DNA from: Sporolactobacillus sp. CQH2019
GTDB taxonomy: Bacteria; Bacillota; Bacilli; Bacillales; Sporolactobacillaceae
Assembly: GCF_028765345.1 (NCBI RefSeq)
Contig: NZ_JARAJZ010000013.1
Span: 1-64,000, forward strand
Length of the DNA stretch: 64,000 nt
Reading direction: 5' to 3'
This document shows, piece by piece, positions 54,131 to 63,938 of this stretch (within the stretch, counting starts at the first letter, position 1; each line of letters opens with the position of its first letter). The notes under the pieces are model-generated. The model was not told where the DNA came from. It was given only the letters and a program-made list of their open reading frames with translations, and searched no databases. The translations under genes and the position numbers were made by a program.

Positions 54131-56026
54131 ATGTTGGCGAGTGAATGGAAATACCTTGTCCGACACAAGGTGTTCGTTGTTCTGATTGCGATTGCCCTGA
54201 TCCCTGCGATCTACTGCTTCATCTATCTTTCTTCAATGTGGGATACCTATGGCAAGATGGATCACCTCCCCGTGGCTATTGTGAATCATGACAAAGCGGT
54301 TACCTACCGCGGCAAGCGTATCAATATTGGCCACGATCTAACAGCCAGTTTGGTGAAGTCGGATATACTGAGTTTTCATCGCATCTCAGAAAAAGTTGCC
54401 GAGGAGCGGTTGAAGGCCGGGAAGTACTATATGATTCTGACGATTCCTGAGGATTTCTCAAAGAAAGCGGCCACGATCATGAGTGCAAGTCCTCAGAAGA
54501 TGAATCTGTACTTCCGTTTCAATTCCGGTCAAAGCTTCGTCGTTTCCAAGATGACGGGCGGCGTCGCGACCGCAATCAAAGCAAAAGTATCGGCTCAAGT
54601 CACTAGACTTTATGCAACGACTGTACTCCATGCACTGAACAGTGCCGCTTCCGGTATGAAAAAAGCCGCTGCTGGTGGTCAGCAGCTCGCAAACGGGGCA
54701 CAGCAATTGATCCATGGCGAGACTCAAATGGGCACGGGCATCAGCTCGATGAGCAGCGGCATCAATCAACTGATCAGCGGGAACAGCAAGCTTGTCACTG
54801 GCAACCAGACCATGAGCTCCGGCCTTGCCAAATTGACCAGCAACACAGCTGCACTCACCGGCGGCCTGCAACAAATTGAAGCCGGCCTGACGCAGCTCAC
54901 ACAGAAATCACCGCAATTAACCGCCGGAGCTGCGAAGCTTACACAACTGGCACAAGATATCAAAAAACAGCTCAGCTCGGGAACAAATAGTCCGGTACGA
55001 ATTCAAGCTGAAACGTCGGCTCTCGTTAAAGGCCTGGCCGCCATTACCGCCGGCAGTGCTGCAAGTAGTGATGGTACCCGGACCTTACTGAACGGAGCAC
55101 AGAAAGTGACGGCCGGTATGAACGTTTATGCCCAGGGAGTCGGCACCTTAGCAACTGCGAATCAGCGTATCGGCAGCGGACTCGCTGCTGTCCGACAAAA
55201 TCTGCCCATGATCCAGGCCGGTGCCGGCAAATTAAATTCAGGTACTGCAAGCTTGCTCCAAGGCACGAACCAGTTGTTAAGCGGCAGTCAGACATTGGTT
55301 TCCAGTTTGAACACCGGCGTTGAAAAGCTTCAAGTGCTCCATACTCAAGAACGCAATGCTGCCGCCTTAGCCAATCCTGTCCGGGAAGTCACCAGTGATA
55401 TTGCTAAGATCCCCAATAATGGAACCGGGATGGCTCCTTTTGCTATCGCAATCGGCCTGTACGTCGGCGGCATCGCGCTGGGCACAATGTATGAGGCTTT
55501 CCTGCCGCGCCGCAAACCACGCCGCGCCATTACCTGGTGGGCAAGCAAGGCCTCAATTGTCGGATCAGTCGGCTTGCTCCAAACGGCCCTGCTCTACTGG
55601 TCTTTAACCCAGGGCACTCACCTGCACGTTGCCGACCCCGCTGCCTTTTTCCTGATCCTGTTACTTGGTTCATGGCTGTTCTTGTCACTGATTTTCCTCC
55701 TGAGACTGCTGCTTGGGGGTTTTGGAACCTGGCTGGTCTCTATTGTTCTCGTGATCCAGCTGGCTGCCTCGGGCGGTCTTTACCCGACCTACTTACTCAA
55801 CAGCTTTGCCAGATCGCTTAATATCTGGCTGCCGATGACCTATCTTATCGACGCCTTGCGCAGCCTCATCTCAACACATCAAGCCATTATCAGCGATGTC
55901 TGGATCATGATCGCTTTAGTAGTAGGATTTAACCTGGCGATGTTACTGCGTTTCCAACTTGGGCTGCATCGAAGTTTCATCGAGATCGAAGACGACCTGC
56001 AAAGTGAAGGATGCCGAGAATCATGA
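54131..56026 (+). CDS. YhgE/Pip family membrane protein
   Basis: A 631-aa paralogue of the 890-aa protein at 40.5 kb. N-terminal helix (residues about 13-35), the family core LPVAIVNHDKAVTYRGK with YYMILTIPEDFSKKA, a Gly/Ser repeat region (GxxxLxxG, about residues 185-420), then about five C-terminal helices. ATG 54131 with AAGAAGG upstream is preferred over TTG 54062. Its repeat region is about 250 residues shorter than that of the other paralogue. Confidence 0.88.
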   Translation: MLASEWKYLVRHKVFVVLIAIALIPAIYCFIYLSSMWDTYGKMDHLPVAIVNHDKAVTYRGKRINIGHDLTASLVKSDILSFHRISEKVAEERLKAGKYYMILTIPEDFSKKAATIMSASPQKMNLYFRFNSGQSFVVSKMTGGVATAIKAKVSAQVTRLYATTVLHALNSAASGMKKAAAGGQQLANGAQQLIHGETQMGTGISSMSSGINQLISGNSKLVTGNQTMSSGLAKLTSNTAALTGGLQQIEAGLTQLTQKSPQLTAGAAKLTQLAQDIKKQLSSGTNSPVRIQAETSALVKGLAAITAGSAASSDGTRTLLNGAQKVTAGMNVYAQGVGTLATANQRIGSGLAAVRQNLPMIQAGAGKLNSGTASLLQGTNQLLSGSQTLVSSLNTGVEKLQVLHTQERNAAALANPVREVTSDIAKIPNNGTGMAPFAIAIGLYVGGIALGTMYEAFLPRRKPRRAITWWASKASIVGSVGLLQTALLYWSLTQGTHLHVADPAAFFLILLLGSWLFLSLIFLLRLLLGGFGTWLVSIVLVIQLAASGGLYPTYLLNSFARSLNIWLPMTYLIDALRSLISTHQAIISDVWIMIALVVGFNLAMLLRFQLGLHRSFIEIEDDLQSEGCRES

Positions 56027-56394
56027 TGTCATATGAGCATCGCGAGATCGGCTTTTCTGCCGGAATAGAAGATTAAAGTCGTCAGGAAATTAAACGATGC
56101 AAATCCGACAGGATGAGAAGTATGGGCACTTGATCGGAGACAAAGAGTGCACAGTTGATTCCATACAAAGATTGCTGATAACTAAACTGTCGTTGTCTGA
56201 AACATCAAGAGTCTGACAGGTGCTGTACAAAGCAGAAACAATTCGAAAAGAGAAACAGCTTAATAAAAAGGACATCGTTCTTTCCTATGGTTCCGCTTCG
56301 CTCAACCTTGCATTTCACATGAAAGAATCAGATGTTCCCTTTTTATTTGATCTAATTATACCGTTAGCTCATTATAAGTTCGTTTCTATGGTCG
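56027..56394. other. Gene-free stretch after yhgE
   Basis: No supported gene. A short plus-strand frame from 56220 has no start signal or family match. Confidence 0.3.
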
Positions 56395-56705
56395 TACAGC
56401 AGGACAAAAGGCGATTAAACAACTCTCCTTTGAAGTGCCGACGATTGAACCGATAACAGAATTCATCCACGAAGGATGCCGGCGATAAAGGCCCGGGCAT
56501 TGAAAATAATCGTGTGCAGCCAGTGCCGGTGATCCGGGTTTTTCTTCGATCAAACTTGATGCCTTTAACAGCAGACCCTTCACTTGCCAGAGATTAATAC
56601 GAGCTGTATCTATCACTGTGGATGATCAGCCCCGGACTTCAGTGACGTATGGGTAAAATCTTTTAGCGCCCGACCACTGACATCCGGAATCAATTTCATT
56701 TTGAC
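56395..56705 (-). pseudogene. Remnant of an IS1595-family (ISXO2-like) transposase
   Basis: Reading the minus strand across frames gives MKLIPDVSGRALKDFTHTSL, then IHSDRYSSY, then WLHTIIFNARAFIAGILRG, then DEFCYRFNRRHFKGELFNRL. The last two are the hallmark C-terminal part of ISXO2-type transposases. Several indels and a missing N-terminus show it is dead. No terminal repeats were identified. Confidence 0.75.
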
Positions 56706-57253
56706 TTATTGGATTCCCGATAAATACAAATAAAGCTGTTTACTGATGATTGCTTAAACCCGTATTTTTTATAGCATTGTCATTCGCTGTTCAGAATCAT
56801 AATCATAATTGTTGACTTATGGAGTCATTGCACTCTATAAATTTAATGGCAAAAATGTTCTTTCCTCACGATGGCTCAGGCTCTGATAAATATGGATTTT
56901 AGCTCTCAGTAAACAGCTTTACTGTCCAGTCAAGATCTTTTTCGTTACGCATCAGCCGGGACAATAGAGTCTATTTCGAATCGGTACAAACCATGCTACC
57001 GTCAGCAGGACTCGTGTTCTTTTTTCTTAAATTCTCTATGATCTATGGATTAAATTCACTAGAAAATCAAAAAAGCCTATTAGTTCCTATATACGTGACA
57101 ATTCCAAATCAGTATTTCTTCTTGAAACAACATCAGGGAATGTATGCACATGAAGATCAATAACTCCATGTAAAATTGCTTATCCTAAGCTCATTACCGT
57201 ACCCCTTCTAAACATAATAAATTATAATGAATGATTACATATTGTTTAAGATA
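56706..57253. other. Gene-free stretch
   Basis: About 550 bp of AT-rich sequence, probably debris around the transposase remnant; nothing recognisable. Confidence 0.35.
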
Positions 57254-57835
57254 TCAGTTCATTTCATCATTAACAGACTTTTGAACAAATTTTTTATTGG
57301 TTAAGTAGACGCCGAAAATGACCACTATCCCGCCGATAATTTGAAAAAGATTAATACCATTCCCTAATAAAATACTGATGATTGCGGTAAAAACCGTAAT
57401 CAGATTCAGAAAGATGCCTGCGTGGCCTGATCCCACTACGGGTACGCCAATATTCCAGAATAACAGCGAACCCACAGAAGGGAAAAGTGCCAGATAAAGA
57501 ATTCCAAATGTTGTTGCAGGGGTAAAGGACCAGTTGAAATTTGAATAAATGAAAAATGGCAGCATCAGCAGCAAACTGAGGGCCACGGTAACAGCAGTTG
57601 CCCCGATCGGGGGTAAACCTTTGATTCTATTGCTGAGCAGTGTATAAAAGGTCCATGAAATGATCACCATAAGCATGAAGAGATCCCCGGCATTGTAATC
57701 AATCGCAAACACACGAAAAAGATCTCCATGGGTAAGAACCAGCAGCACACCGATCAACGATATAATCAATCCCAGAATTGTTGCCGTGTGTGGCCGTTCC
57801 CTTGCGTCAGCTTTCCAAGTCCACAATGGCCACAC
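57254..57835 (-). pseudogene. EamA/DMT-family transporter, N-terminally truncated
   Basis: The frame encodes 193 aa, of which residues 17-193 match the second half of a 10-helix drug/metabolite exporter (ILGLIISLIGVLLVLTHGD, then the second EamA repeat to the C-terminus). Relatives are about 300 aa. The first 16 residues look unrelated, so the N-terminal repeat has been lost by deletion. A TetR gene lies directly upstream. Confidence 0.75.
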
Positions 57836-57916
57836 CTATGATTTGATTGTTCATGTTATAAGACCAAAAGCTGTGATTCTTTTACCTTTTTCCCCCATCA
57901 TTCATGAAAGATTCTG

Positions 57917-58528
57917 CTATTGCTGTGTTGCATGTATAAGCGGTATAAAAATGTTGTCTACAATCTCTGCTATGGCTTTGTCGGATACGGGTCCCAGCCT
58001 TGTAATCAGCTCGTGCTGCAGCAGATCCAACGGCAATGAGATGATCCGGGGCGTCAGCTTTTCAAGGCGGATTTCTCCGCGAAGTTCCGCGTTTTTCAAA
58101 ATCGCTGCCATAGCTGCTATTTGTTTGCTCTCTGATTTCCGCTCGTATATTTTCGGCATGGATGCGATGATCCTGCGCCACACCGCCGGTTCCATAATTA
58201 GCCCCCTGATCGTCTCCGAGCCGATTGTTTTCAGCGGTGCGACACGCGCATGCAGATAGGCATACACATCATCGCGCAGGTTCCCGGTATTGGGGATCTC
58301 ATTTGTAATCTTTGGAAAATAATATTTGCGCAGGGCGGCCATCACAAGCTCAGACTTATCGGGCCAGCGGCGATAAAGGACGGATTTATTTGTCCTCGCC
58401 CGCGTCGCGACGCTCTCCATCGTCATTTGCGTATAGCCGGTTTTGGAGAGTTCCTCCCACGCGGCCTGCAGGATCGCCTCTTCCAGAACTTGTCCGCGGC
58501 GGCGCCTCCCTTTCTTTTGTTCGTCCAT
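57917..58528 (-). CDS. TetR family transcriptional regulator
   Basis: A 203-aa regulator with a basic N-terminus (GRRRRG) and HTH MTMESVATRARTNKSVLYRRWPDKSELV. The RRWPDK motif places it in the subgroup with a large C-terminal ligand domain. It is upstream of the truncated EamA exporter, which it probably used to control. Confidence 0.88.
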   Translation of the reverse strand: MDEQKKGRRRRGQVLEEAILQAAWEELSKTGYTQMTMESVATRARTNKSVLYRRWPDKSELVMAALRKYYFPKITNEIPNTGNLRDDVYAYLHARVAPLKTIGSETIRGLIMEPAVWRRIIASMPKIYERKSESKQIAAMAAILKNAELRGEIRLEKLTPRIISLPLDLLQHELITRLGPVSDKAIAEIVDNIFIPLIHATQQ

Positions 58529-59030
58529 CTTTTATTCCCCCCGAGCCTCAACAATTAAATTAAAGGGACCTCTATCGTAAAAATTATAAAAACTGGAGGT
58601 TTCTTATTGACAAAAATCTATTTTTATCATATCATGGTCCCATAAGAAACTCAATGTTTTTAAAATTCAATACAATCATCCCAAAACACAGGAACAGCCG
58701 CAACAGCCTGTTCGTCTGTTTTTTTGGCTTCCAAAAAGATTTTTTTAGCCAGTCATGCAACTGTCAGCCCTCTCGTGTCGGGACTTAGTACGAAAGGGGG
58801 TAAAAAAGCCGTCGCTCACGCTCTTTCACGGCAGAAAGGGGATGAGACTGACGAAACCATCTTCTTTTCAGCAAACAATCGGGAGACCGGACCCCGCGCA
58901 TTATATCATTGTGGATTTCTAATACACAGTATTTATTCGTCTACTGTTCATTTTAAAGTATTTTCCACCAATAATCGCAACAGTTTATAAACAACTGATT
59001 TAAAAATCATGGGTACAGTCTTTATAATTA
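58529..59030. other. Gene-free stretch
   Basis: About 500 bp; the only longer frame (58724-58990) has no ribosome binding site and unusual composition. Nothing else seen. Confidence 0.35.
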
Positions 59031-59321
59031 TTAGAATAAACAAGTTGAGCGAATGATTAGACCGCCATCTGGACAGACCCACTTGTAAGAGTTTGGGTAT
59101 CTGGTCTCAAATGTGTGATTCAGATAGACTTCATTCGGGTTCGCACCGCTTTCCAGCACATCAATACACATGGCCCCATTGCATGTTGCGCGGAATGGAA
59201 AATGCAGATGCGTCAATCGGCATTTGAACGATCTGCTGTTTTGGTGAAGTAGTGACCAAAATCTCCGTTTATTCATTGACGGGATGAATGTCCACTGCTT
59301 CACTTGACTAGATAGACCCAC
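59031..59321 (-). other. Possible decayed small gene after the ABC pair
   Basis: A 96-codon frame (GTG start without ribosome binding site). An upstream AAAGGACG with ATG-AAA-TTA-TAG suggests that the true start is now separated by an indel. The C-terminal text (YLNHTFETRYPNSYKWVCPD) looks protein-like, but no family is recognised. Confidence 0.3.
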
Positions 59322-59412
59322 TCTATAATTTCATTTTTCTCGTCCTTTCGCGGGTCGGGGAAGAGTCCGCGTTATTATTTTCTGCTGTCTTTCCACGCAG
59401 AACGGATGTCGT

Positions 59413-61338
59413 TCACTCCAGTTCAAACGCGCCGGTATAGAGCTGATAGTATTTGCCCTTTTGCTCAATGAGCTGCCCATGGCTGCCGCGTTCGATGATG
59501 CGCCCATGCTCAAGCACCATAATAACATCGGCGTTCTGCACGGTGGATAGCCGGTGGGCGATGACAAACACCGTCCTGCCCTTCATCAGTGCGTCCATAC
59601 CCTTCTGCACAATGGCTTCGGTCCGGGTATCAATTGAGGAAGTGGCCTCGTCAAGAATCATGACGGGCGGATCTGCTACGGCAGCGCGGGCTATTGAAAT
59701 CAGCTGCCGCTGCCCCTGCGAAAGGCCGCTGCCGTCCCCTTCCAGCAAGGTATCATAGCCTTGCGGGAGCATGCGGATGAACCCGTCGGCGTTCGCAAGT
59801 TTTGCGGCCATGGTACATTCTTCATCCGTCGCATCCAGCTTGCCGTAGCGGATATTGTCCATGACCGTTCCCGTGAACAAGTTCACATCCTGAAGGACAA
59901 CGCCAAGCGACCGCCTCAGATCGGCCTTTTTTATCTTATTGATGTTGATGCCGTCATATCGGATTTTTCCGTCGGCAATATCGTAGAAACGGTTGATCAA
60001 GTTGGTAATCGTCGTTTTTCCGGCGCCGGTTGCACCGACGAGCGCCACCTTCTGGCCGGGTTCGGCGTAAAGCGTGATGTTATGCAGAACATTTTTGTTT
60101 TCCGCGTAGCCGAAGTCCACATCAAAAAAGCGAATTTCACCCTGCAATGGAGTATAGGTTACCGTGCCGTCACTGTGCGGATGTTTCCACGCCCATGTGT
60201 CCGTCCGTTCCTTGCATTCCCTGATTTCGCCATTTTCCATTTTCGTATTGACGAGCATAACATATCCGCTGTCCTGTTCGCTTTCTTCATCCATTAAGTC
60301 AAAGATTCTGGACGCTCCGGCGAGCGCCATAACCACCATGTTGAACTGCATGGAAATCTGGCCGATTGGGTTAATAAAGCTGCGGGACAGGGTAAGGAAA
60401 GAGACGATCGTGCCGATTGTCAGGGCATGGACGCCGGTAAAACTCAGGTTGGGAATACCCGCAATGCCGGCCGCGCCTCCGATAATGGCAAGAAGCACAT
60501 AAAGCAGATACCCCATATGGCCAACAACCGGCATCGTGATATTGCCGTACTTGTTTGCCTCGGTCGAGCTGAAGCAGAGATCATCATTCTTTTTATCAAA
60601 CTCTTCCTCGACCTTTTCCTCGTGGCAAAAGACTTTTATGACCTTCTGACCGTTGATCATTTCTTCAATATAGCCATCCACGCCACCCAGAGATTGCTGC
60701 TGCTTCATAAAAAATATCCCGCTTCTGCCCACCAGTGCCTTGATCACCTTCAGCAGAACAAAGGCAAACAGAGCGACGAAAACGGTTAGGCTGACGCTGA
60801 GATAAAGCATGGCAAAGAACGAAGCCATCACTGTAACAAGAGACGAAAACATCTGCGGCAAACTTTGGGAGATAGCCTGGCGCAGCGTATCGGTATCATT
60901 AGTATAGCGGCTCATCACGTCTCCGTGTGTATGCGTATCGAAGTACCGGATCGGCAAGGTCTGCATGTGCGTGAACATTTCGTCGCGGACTTTTTTGAGC
61001 GTACCCTGCTCGATGACAACCATGACCCTGTTGTAGAATAAAGTGGCAAGCACTCCGATGATATAGATGAGCCCCATCAGAAGAATCGCCTTGAACAGTC
61101 CTATGAATACGGGATGCACCTGCCCTAACAGTGGAATGATATACTTGTCGATCAGGGTTTGAAGGAACAAAGCGGATGCCGCGTTTGCCGCCGCGCTAAT
61201 CAAGATACAGACGACAACGAAAATCAGCTGGATTTTATAAGCAGCCATATAGGAAAACAGTCTTTTGATGGTGCCAGGTTTGAAGCGTTGCACCGGCGAC
61301 TTGCCGCCTGAATTTCCTTTCGGCGGTATCTTATTCAT
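59413..61338 (-). CDS. ABC exporter half-transporter, canonical ATPase site
   Basis: A 641-aa protein with an N-terminal six-helix ABC exporter domain (residues about 30-340) and a C-terminal ATPase domain: Walker A GATGAGKTT, signature LSQGQRQ, Walker B VMILDEATSSID with catalytic Glu, and switch IAHRLSTV. About 45 extra residues (containing DTWAWKHPHSDG) lie between the domains. ATG 61338 overlaps the end of the partner gene by 8 nt. It forms a heterodimer with that protein, probably exporting drugs or peptides. Confidence 0.92.
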   Translation of the reverse strand: MNKIPPKGNSGGKSPVQRFKPGTIKRLFSYMAAYKIQLIFVVVCILISAAANAASALFLQTLIDKYIIPLLGQVHPVFIGLFKAILLMGLIYIIGVLATLFYNRVMVVIEQGTLKKVRDEMFTHMQTLPIRYFDTHTHGDVMSRYTNDTDTLRQAISQSLPQMFSSLVTVMASFFAMLYLSVSLTVFVALFAFVLLKVIKALVGRSGIFFMKQQQSLGGVDGYIEEMINGQKVIKVFCHEEKVEEEFDKKNDDLCFSSTEANKYGNITMPVVGHMGYLLYVLLAIIGGAAGIAGIPNLSFTGVHALTIGTIVSFLTLSRSFINPIGQISMQFNMVVMALAGASRIFDLMDEESEQDSGYVMLVNTKMENGEIRECKERTDTWAWKHPHSDGTVTYTPLQGEIRFFDVDFGYAENKNVLHNITLYAEPGQKVALVGATGAGKTTITNLINRFYDIADGKIRYDGININKIKKADLRRSLGVVLQDVNLFTGTVMDNIRYGKLDATDEECTMAAKLANADGFIRMLPQGYDTLLEGDGSGLSQGQRQLISIARAAVADPPVMILDEATSSIDTRTEAIVQKGMDALMKGRTVFVIAHRLSTVQNADVIMVLEHGRIIERGSHGQLIEQKGKYYQLYTGAFELE

Positions 61339-63082
61339 GGAGAACGCCCCCTTCATTCTGCGACTCGTAAATTTCCCTGTAAATAGCACAGGTGTTAAGC
61401 AGTTCGTCGTGTGTGCCGACTGCGTTGATTTTTCCGTCGTCGAGCACGATGATCCTGTCGGCGTCCTGCACGGACGCAACGCGCTGGGCAATAATGATCT
61501 TCGTCGTATCCGGGATGTCATTCTTAAACGCCTGGCGGATCATTCCATCAGTCTTGGTGTCCACAGCGCTGGTGGAATCATCAAGGATCAGAATTTTGGG
61601 CTTCTTCAGCAACGCCCGTGCAATGCAGAGCCGCTGCTTCTGGCCGCCGGACACATTGGTGCCGCCCTGCTCGATATAGGTGTCGTACTGATCCGGGAAC
61701 TCGCGGATAAACCCGTCGGCCTGGGCAAGCTCGCATGCATGAATCATTTCCTCATTCGTCGCGTTTTCATTGCCCCAGCGGAGATTTTCTTTGATCGTGC
61801 CGGAAAAGAGTACATTCTTCTGTAGCACCATCGCTACCTGATTGCGAAGCGATTCAATATCATAATCCCGTACGTCGACACCGCCGACCGTTACCCTTCC
61901 GCGCACGACATCATAAAGGCGGGGAATCAGTTGGACAAGGCTCGACTTCGAGGAGCCGGTCCCGCCGAGGATGCCGACCGTTTCACCGGATGTGATAAAG
62001 AGGCTGATTCCATCAAGAACCGGCTTGTCGGCCTTTCTGGCATATGTAAAAGTGACATTCTCAAAAGTGATCGAACCGTCCTTTACCGTGGTTACCGGAT
62101 GTTCCCCGTTTTTCAGGTCGCTTTCCTCATTCAGAATTGCCACAATGCGCTCGGCCGACGCGCGGGAAATAATGATCATGACAAATACCATCGAAAGCAT
62201 CATCAGGCTCATGAGTATCTGCATCGCATAGGTGATGAGGCCCGTCAAATCGCCGGCAGAAAGCCCGTAAGCCGGATTGTTGCCGCTGGCAACAATCTCT
62301 TTTGCGCCGAACCAGGAAAGTAAAAGCATGCTGGCGTAAAGACAGAACTGCATGAGCGGCATATTGAATGCCAGTCTTTTTTCTGCCTTGGAAAAATCCC
62401 GAAAGATTGTTTGGGAAATGCCCGCAAACTTCTGTTCTTCATAATCCTCCCGGATATACGATTTGACCACCCGGATGCCAAGCAGGTTTTCCTGCACGAC
62501 ATTGTTCAGTCGGTCATAGGTATTGAAAACCCGCACGAAGATTGGATGTACGTGCGACATAATCAGCCACAGGCCGATGCCGAGCACCGGGATGGTTGCA
62601 AGAAAAATCAGTGATAAATGGACATCGATACGAAAAGAGAAGATCAATGCGAACACAATCATCACCGGAGCACGTGTCCCAAGGCGGATCAGCATCTGGT
62701 ACGCCATTTGCACATTGGTAACGTCGGTGGTCAATCGTGTGATGATGCTGCCTGTCGAAAATTTATCGATATTAGAAAACGAAAACTTTTGCACGTTATA
62801 GAACATATCCCGGCGCAGATTCTTTGCATAGCCAGAAGAAGCAGTTGCCGCGCTGCGTCCTGCGAGAGCGCCGACCAGCAGCGAAATCATCGCCGTGATA
62901 ACAAGGGCAAGCCCTATCCATAAAACATTGGACATATTTTTCTTAATGATGCCGTAATCGATCAGATAGGCCATCAGCGTGGGAATAACAATTTCAAAAA
63001 ATGCTTCAAATGTTACATATACCGGGGTGAGGATAGTATCTTTTTTGTATTCCCGTATACTGGATAAGAGTTTTTTAATCAT
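61331..63082 (-). CDS. ABC exporter half-transporter, degenerate ATPase site
   Basis: A 583-aa protein with a six-helix domain and ATPase domain. Walker A is GGTGSSKSS, the signature is VSGGQKQR, and Walker B is ILILDDSTSAVD with Asp in place of the catalytic Glu. The switch has Gln (IIAQRVASV) instead of His. These changes define the degenerate site of asymmetric heterodimeric exporters such as LmrC or TM287. A GGGGG ribosome binding site is present. It is preceded by the broken marR gene. Confidence 0.92.
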   Translation of the reverse strand: MIKKLLSSIREYKKDTILTPVYVTFEAFFEIVIPTLMAYLIDYGIIKKNMSNVLWIGLALVITAMISLLVGALAGRSAATASSGYAKNLRRDMFYNVQKFSFSNIDKFSTGSIITRLTTDVTNVQMAYQMLIRLGTRAPVMIVFALIFSFRIDVHLSLIFLATIPVLGIGLWLIMSHVHPIFVRVFNTYDRLNNVVQENLLGIRVVKSYIREDYEEQKFAGISQTIFRDFSKAEKRLAFNMPLMQFCLYASMLLLSWFGAKEIVASGNNPAYGLSAGDLTGLITYAMQILMSLMMLSMVFVMIIISRASAERIVAILNEESDLKNGEHPVTTVKDGSITFENVTFTYARKADKPVLDGISLFITSGETVGILGGTGSSKSSLVQLIPRLYDVVRGRVTVGGVDVRDYDIESLRNQVAMVLQKNVLFSGTIKENLRWGNENATNEEMIHACELAQADGFIREFPDQYDTYIEQGGTNVSGGQKQRLCIARALLKKPKILILDDSTSAVDTKTDGMIRQAFKNDIPDTTKIIIAQRVASVQDADRIIVLDDGKINAVGTHDELLNTCAIYREIYESQNEGGVLHE

Positions 63083-63113
63083 AAACGACCCCCTGCGGTC
63101 TGCCTGATCCTTA

Positions 63114-63440
63114 TCAAAGAACAGGCTTAATATTTGCTATATTTTCTTTCATTCTTTGAATATAGGAATACAACGTATTTACTTTTTCATCAGTAAATCG
63201 CTGATAAAGGCCTGGTCCATCCTTTCCGCATCAGTCTCATAAGTCCTTCGATTTTCCGCGCTTTTTCAGGCGCGCTTCGTGGGTGTCTGACTGTCTTTGG
63301 ATCAGGCCCTTCTGTTCCCATCAGTCTGAGCACCTTTGATGCAGTGGAGCGGGCAGTGATAAAATATCCTTGATATCTTTCCGGTAGACATTTTGATCTG
63401 CATCTGCATTATCGGCGAGGCCGCTAATAAATCTATCCAT
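63114..63440 (-). pseudogene. Broken MarR-family regulator upstream of the ABC exporter
   Basis: Minus-strand fragments: ADNADADQNVYRKDIKDI, then TARSTASKVLRLM (recognition helix), after an indel EQKGLIQRQSDTHEARLKK (wing), then ETDAERMDQAFISD, and after another indel FTDEKVNTLYSYIQRMKENI, ending at 63114, 31 nt before the ABC start. These follow the MarR order exactly. At least two or three indels are present and the N-terminal third is replaced by Fic-like sequence. Confidence 0.7.
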
Positions 63441-63665
63441 GCCTATTTTATCCAATTGCCCCTGACCATGAATATCCAGGTTGTTAATCAGCCCGTTACT
63501 CTCTGGGTAACAATGGACCCAATCATTATACATGCTTTCCGCCTTAACTTTACTTACACGTTCATTCATACTCATCTTCCCCTGCAGCACTCGACAAGCG
63601 TCGGCTTCTTCTGCCGCGGTCACATTAAACCCTTCGAGAGAAAGAATGCTTTGCTGACCTGAGTG
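63440..63665 (-). pseudogene. Remnant of a VbhA-like antitoxin and Fic toxin start
   Basis: The frame reads SILSLEGFNVTAAEEADACR, then VLQGKMSMNERVSKVKAE (antitoxin VbhA-like helix), then MYNDWVHCYPESNGLINNLD and IHGQGQLDKI, which resembles the first 30 residues of Fic-family proteins (CYPGTxVLINKLGI, QLDK). The Fic catalytic HPFxxGN motif is absent because the reading continues into the marR fragment. A deletion apparently joined the two genes. Assignment is by motif memory. Confidence 0.5.
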
Positions 63666-63704
63666 GCATGCGCATCATTTGATCATCCTTGGTTCCCCTT
63701 TAGA

Positions 63705-63938
63705 TCACTCTTTCTGAATCTTAAACAGAACCAGTAACAGGTATACCCAAAGCTTCCGCATCAGAAATAGGTGCTCATCTTTATGGCTAGACTGACTGTC
63801 AAACCCGGACAAACTACTGGCAGAAATATCTGTTCTTCTGGATAACTCTTTTGGGGATATATGCGCATCGGCCATCGCCTCCCTGAGACATGGCTGAACG
63901 TTTACTTTACCGAATAATTTTGTTCCAATAATGTTCAT
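63705..63938 (-). CDS. Small XRE-like HTH protein, possibly degenerate
   Basis: 77 aa. The segment LREAMADAHISPKELSRRTDISASSL is a Cro/C1-type helix-turn-helix; the rest is atypical, with a hydrophobic C-terminus (WVYLLLVLFKIQ) where relatives have GVSLxDLF-like sequence, so a frameshift is possible. It lies beside the Fic remnant. Confidence 0.45.
   Translation of the reverse strand: MNIIGTKLFGKVNVQPCLREAMADAHISPKELSRRTDISASSLSGFDSQSSHKDEHLFLMRKLWVYLLLVLFKIQKE

Noticed and set aside
53280-56026. Type VII secretion locus (YhgE resembles EsaA)
   Set aside because: No EssB, EssC, EsxA or other ESX genes nearby, so only a YhgE/Pip call is justified.
58724-58990. 88-aa plus-strand ORF
   Set aside because: No start signal and atypical composition; no family features.
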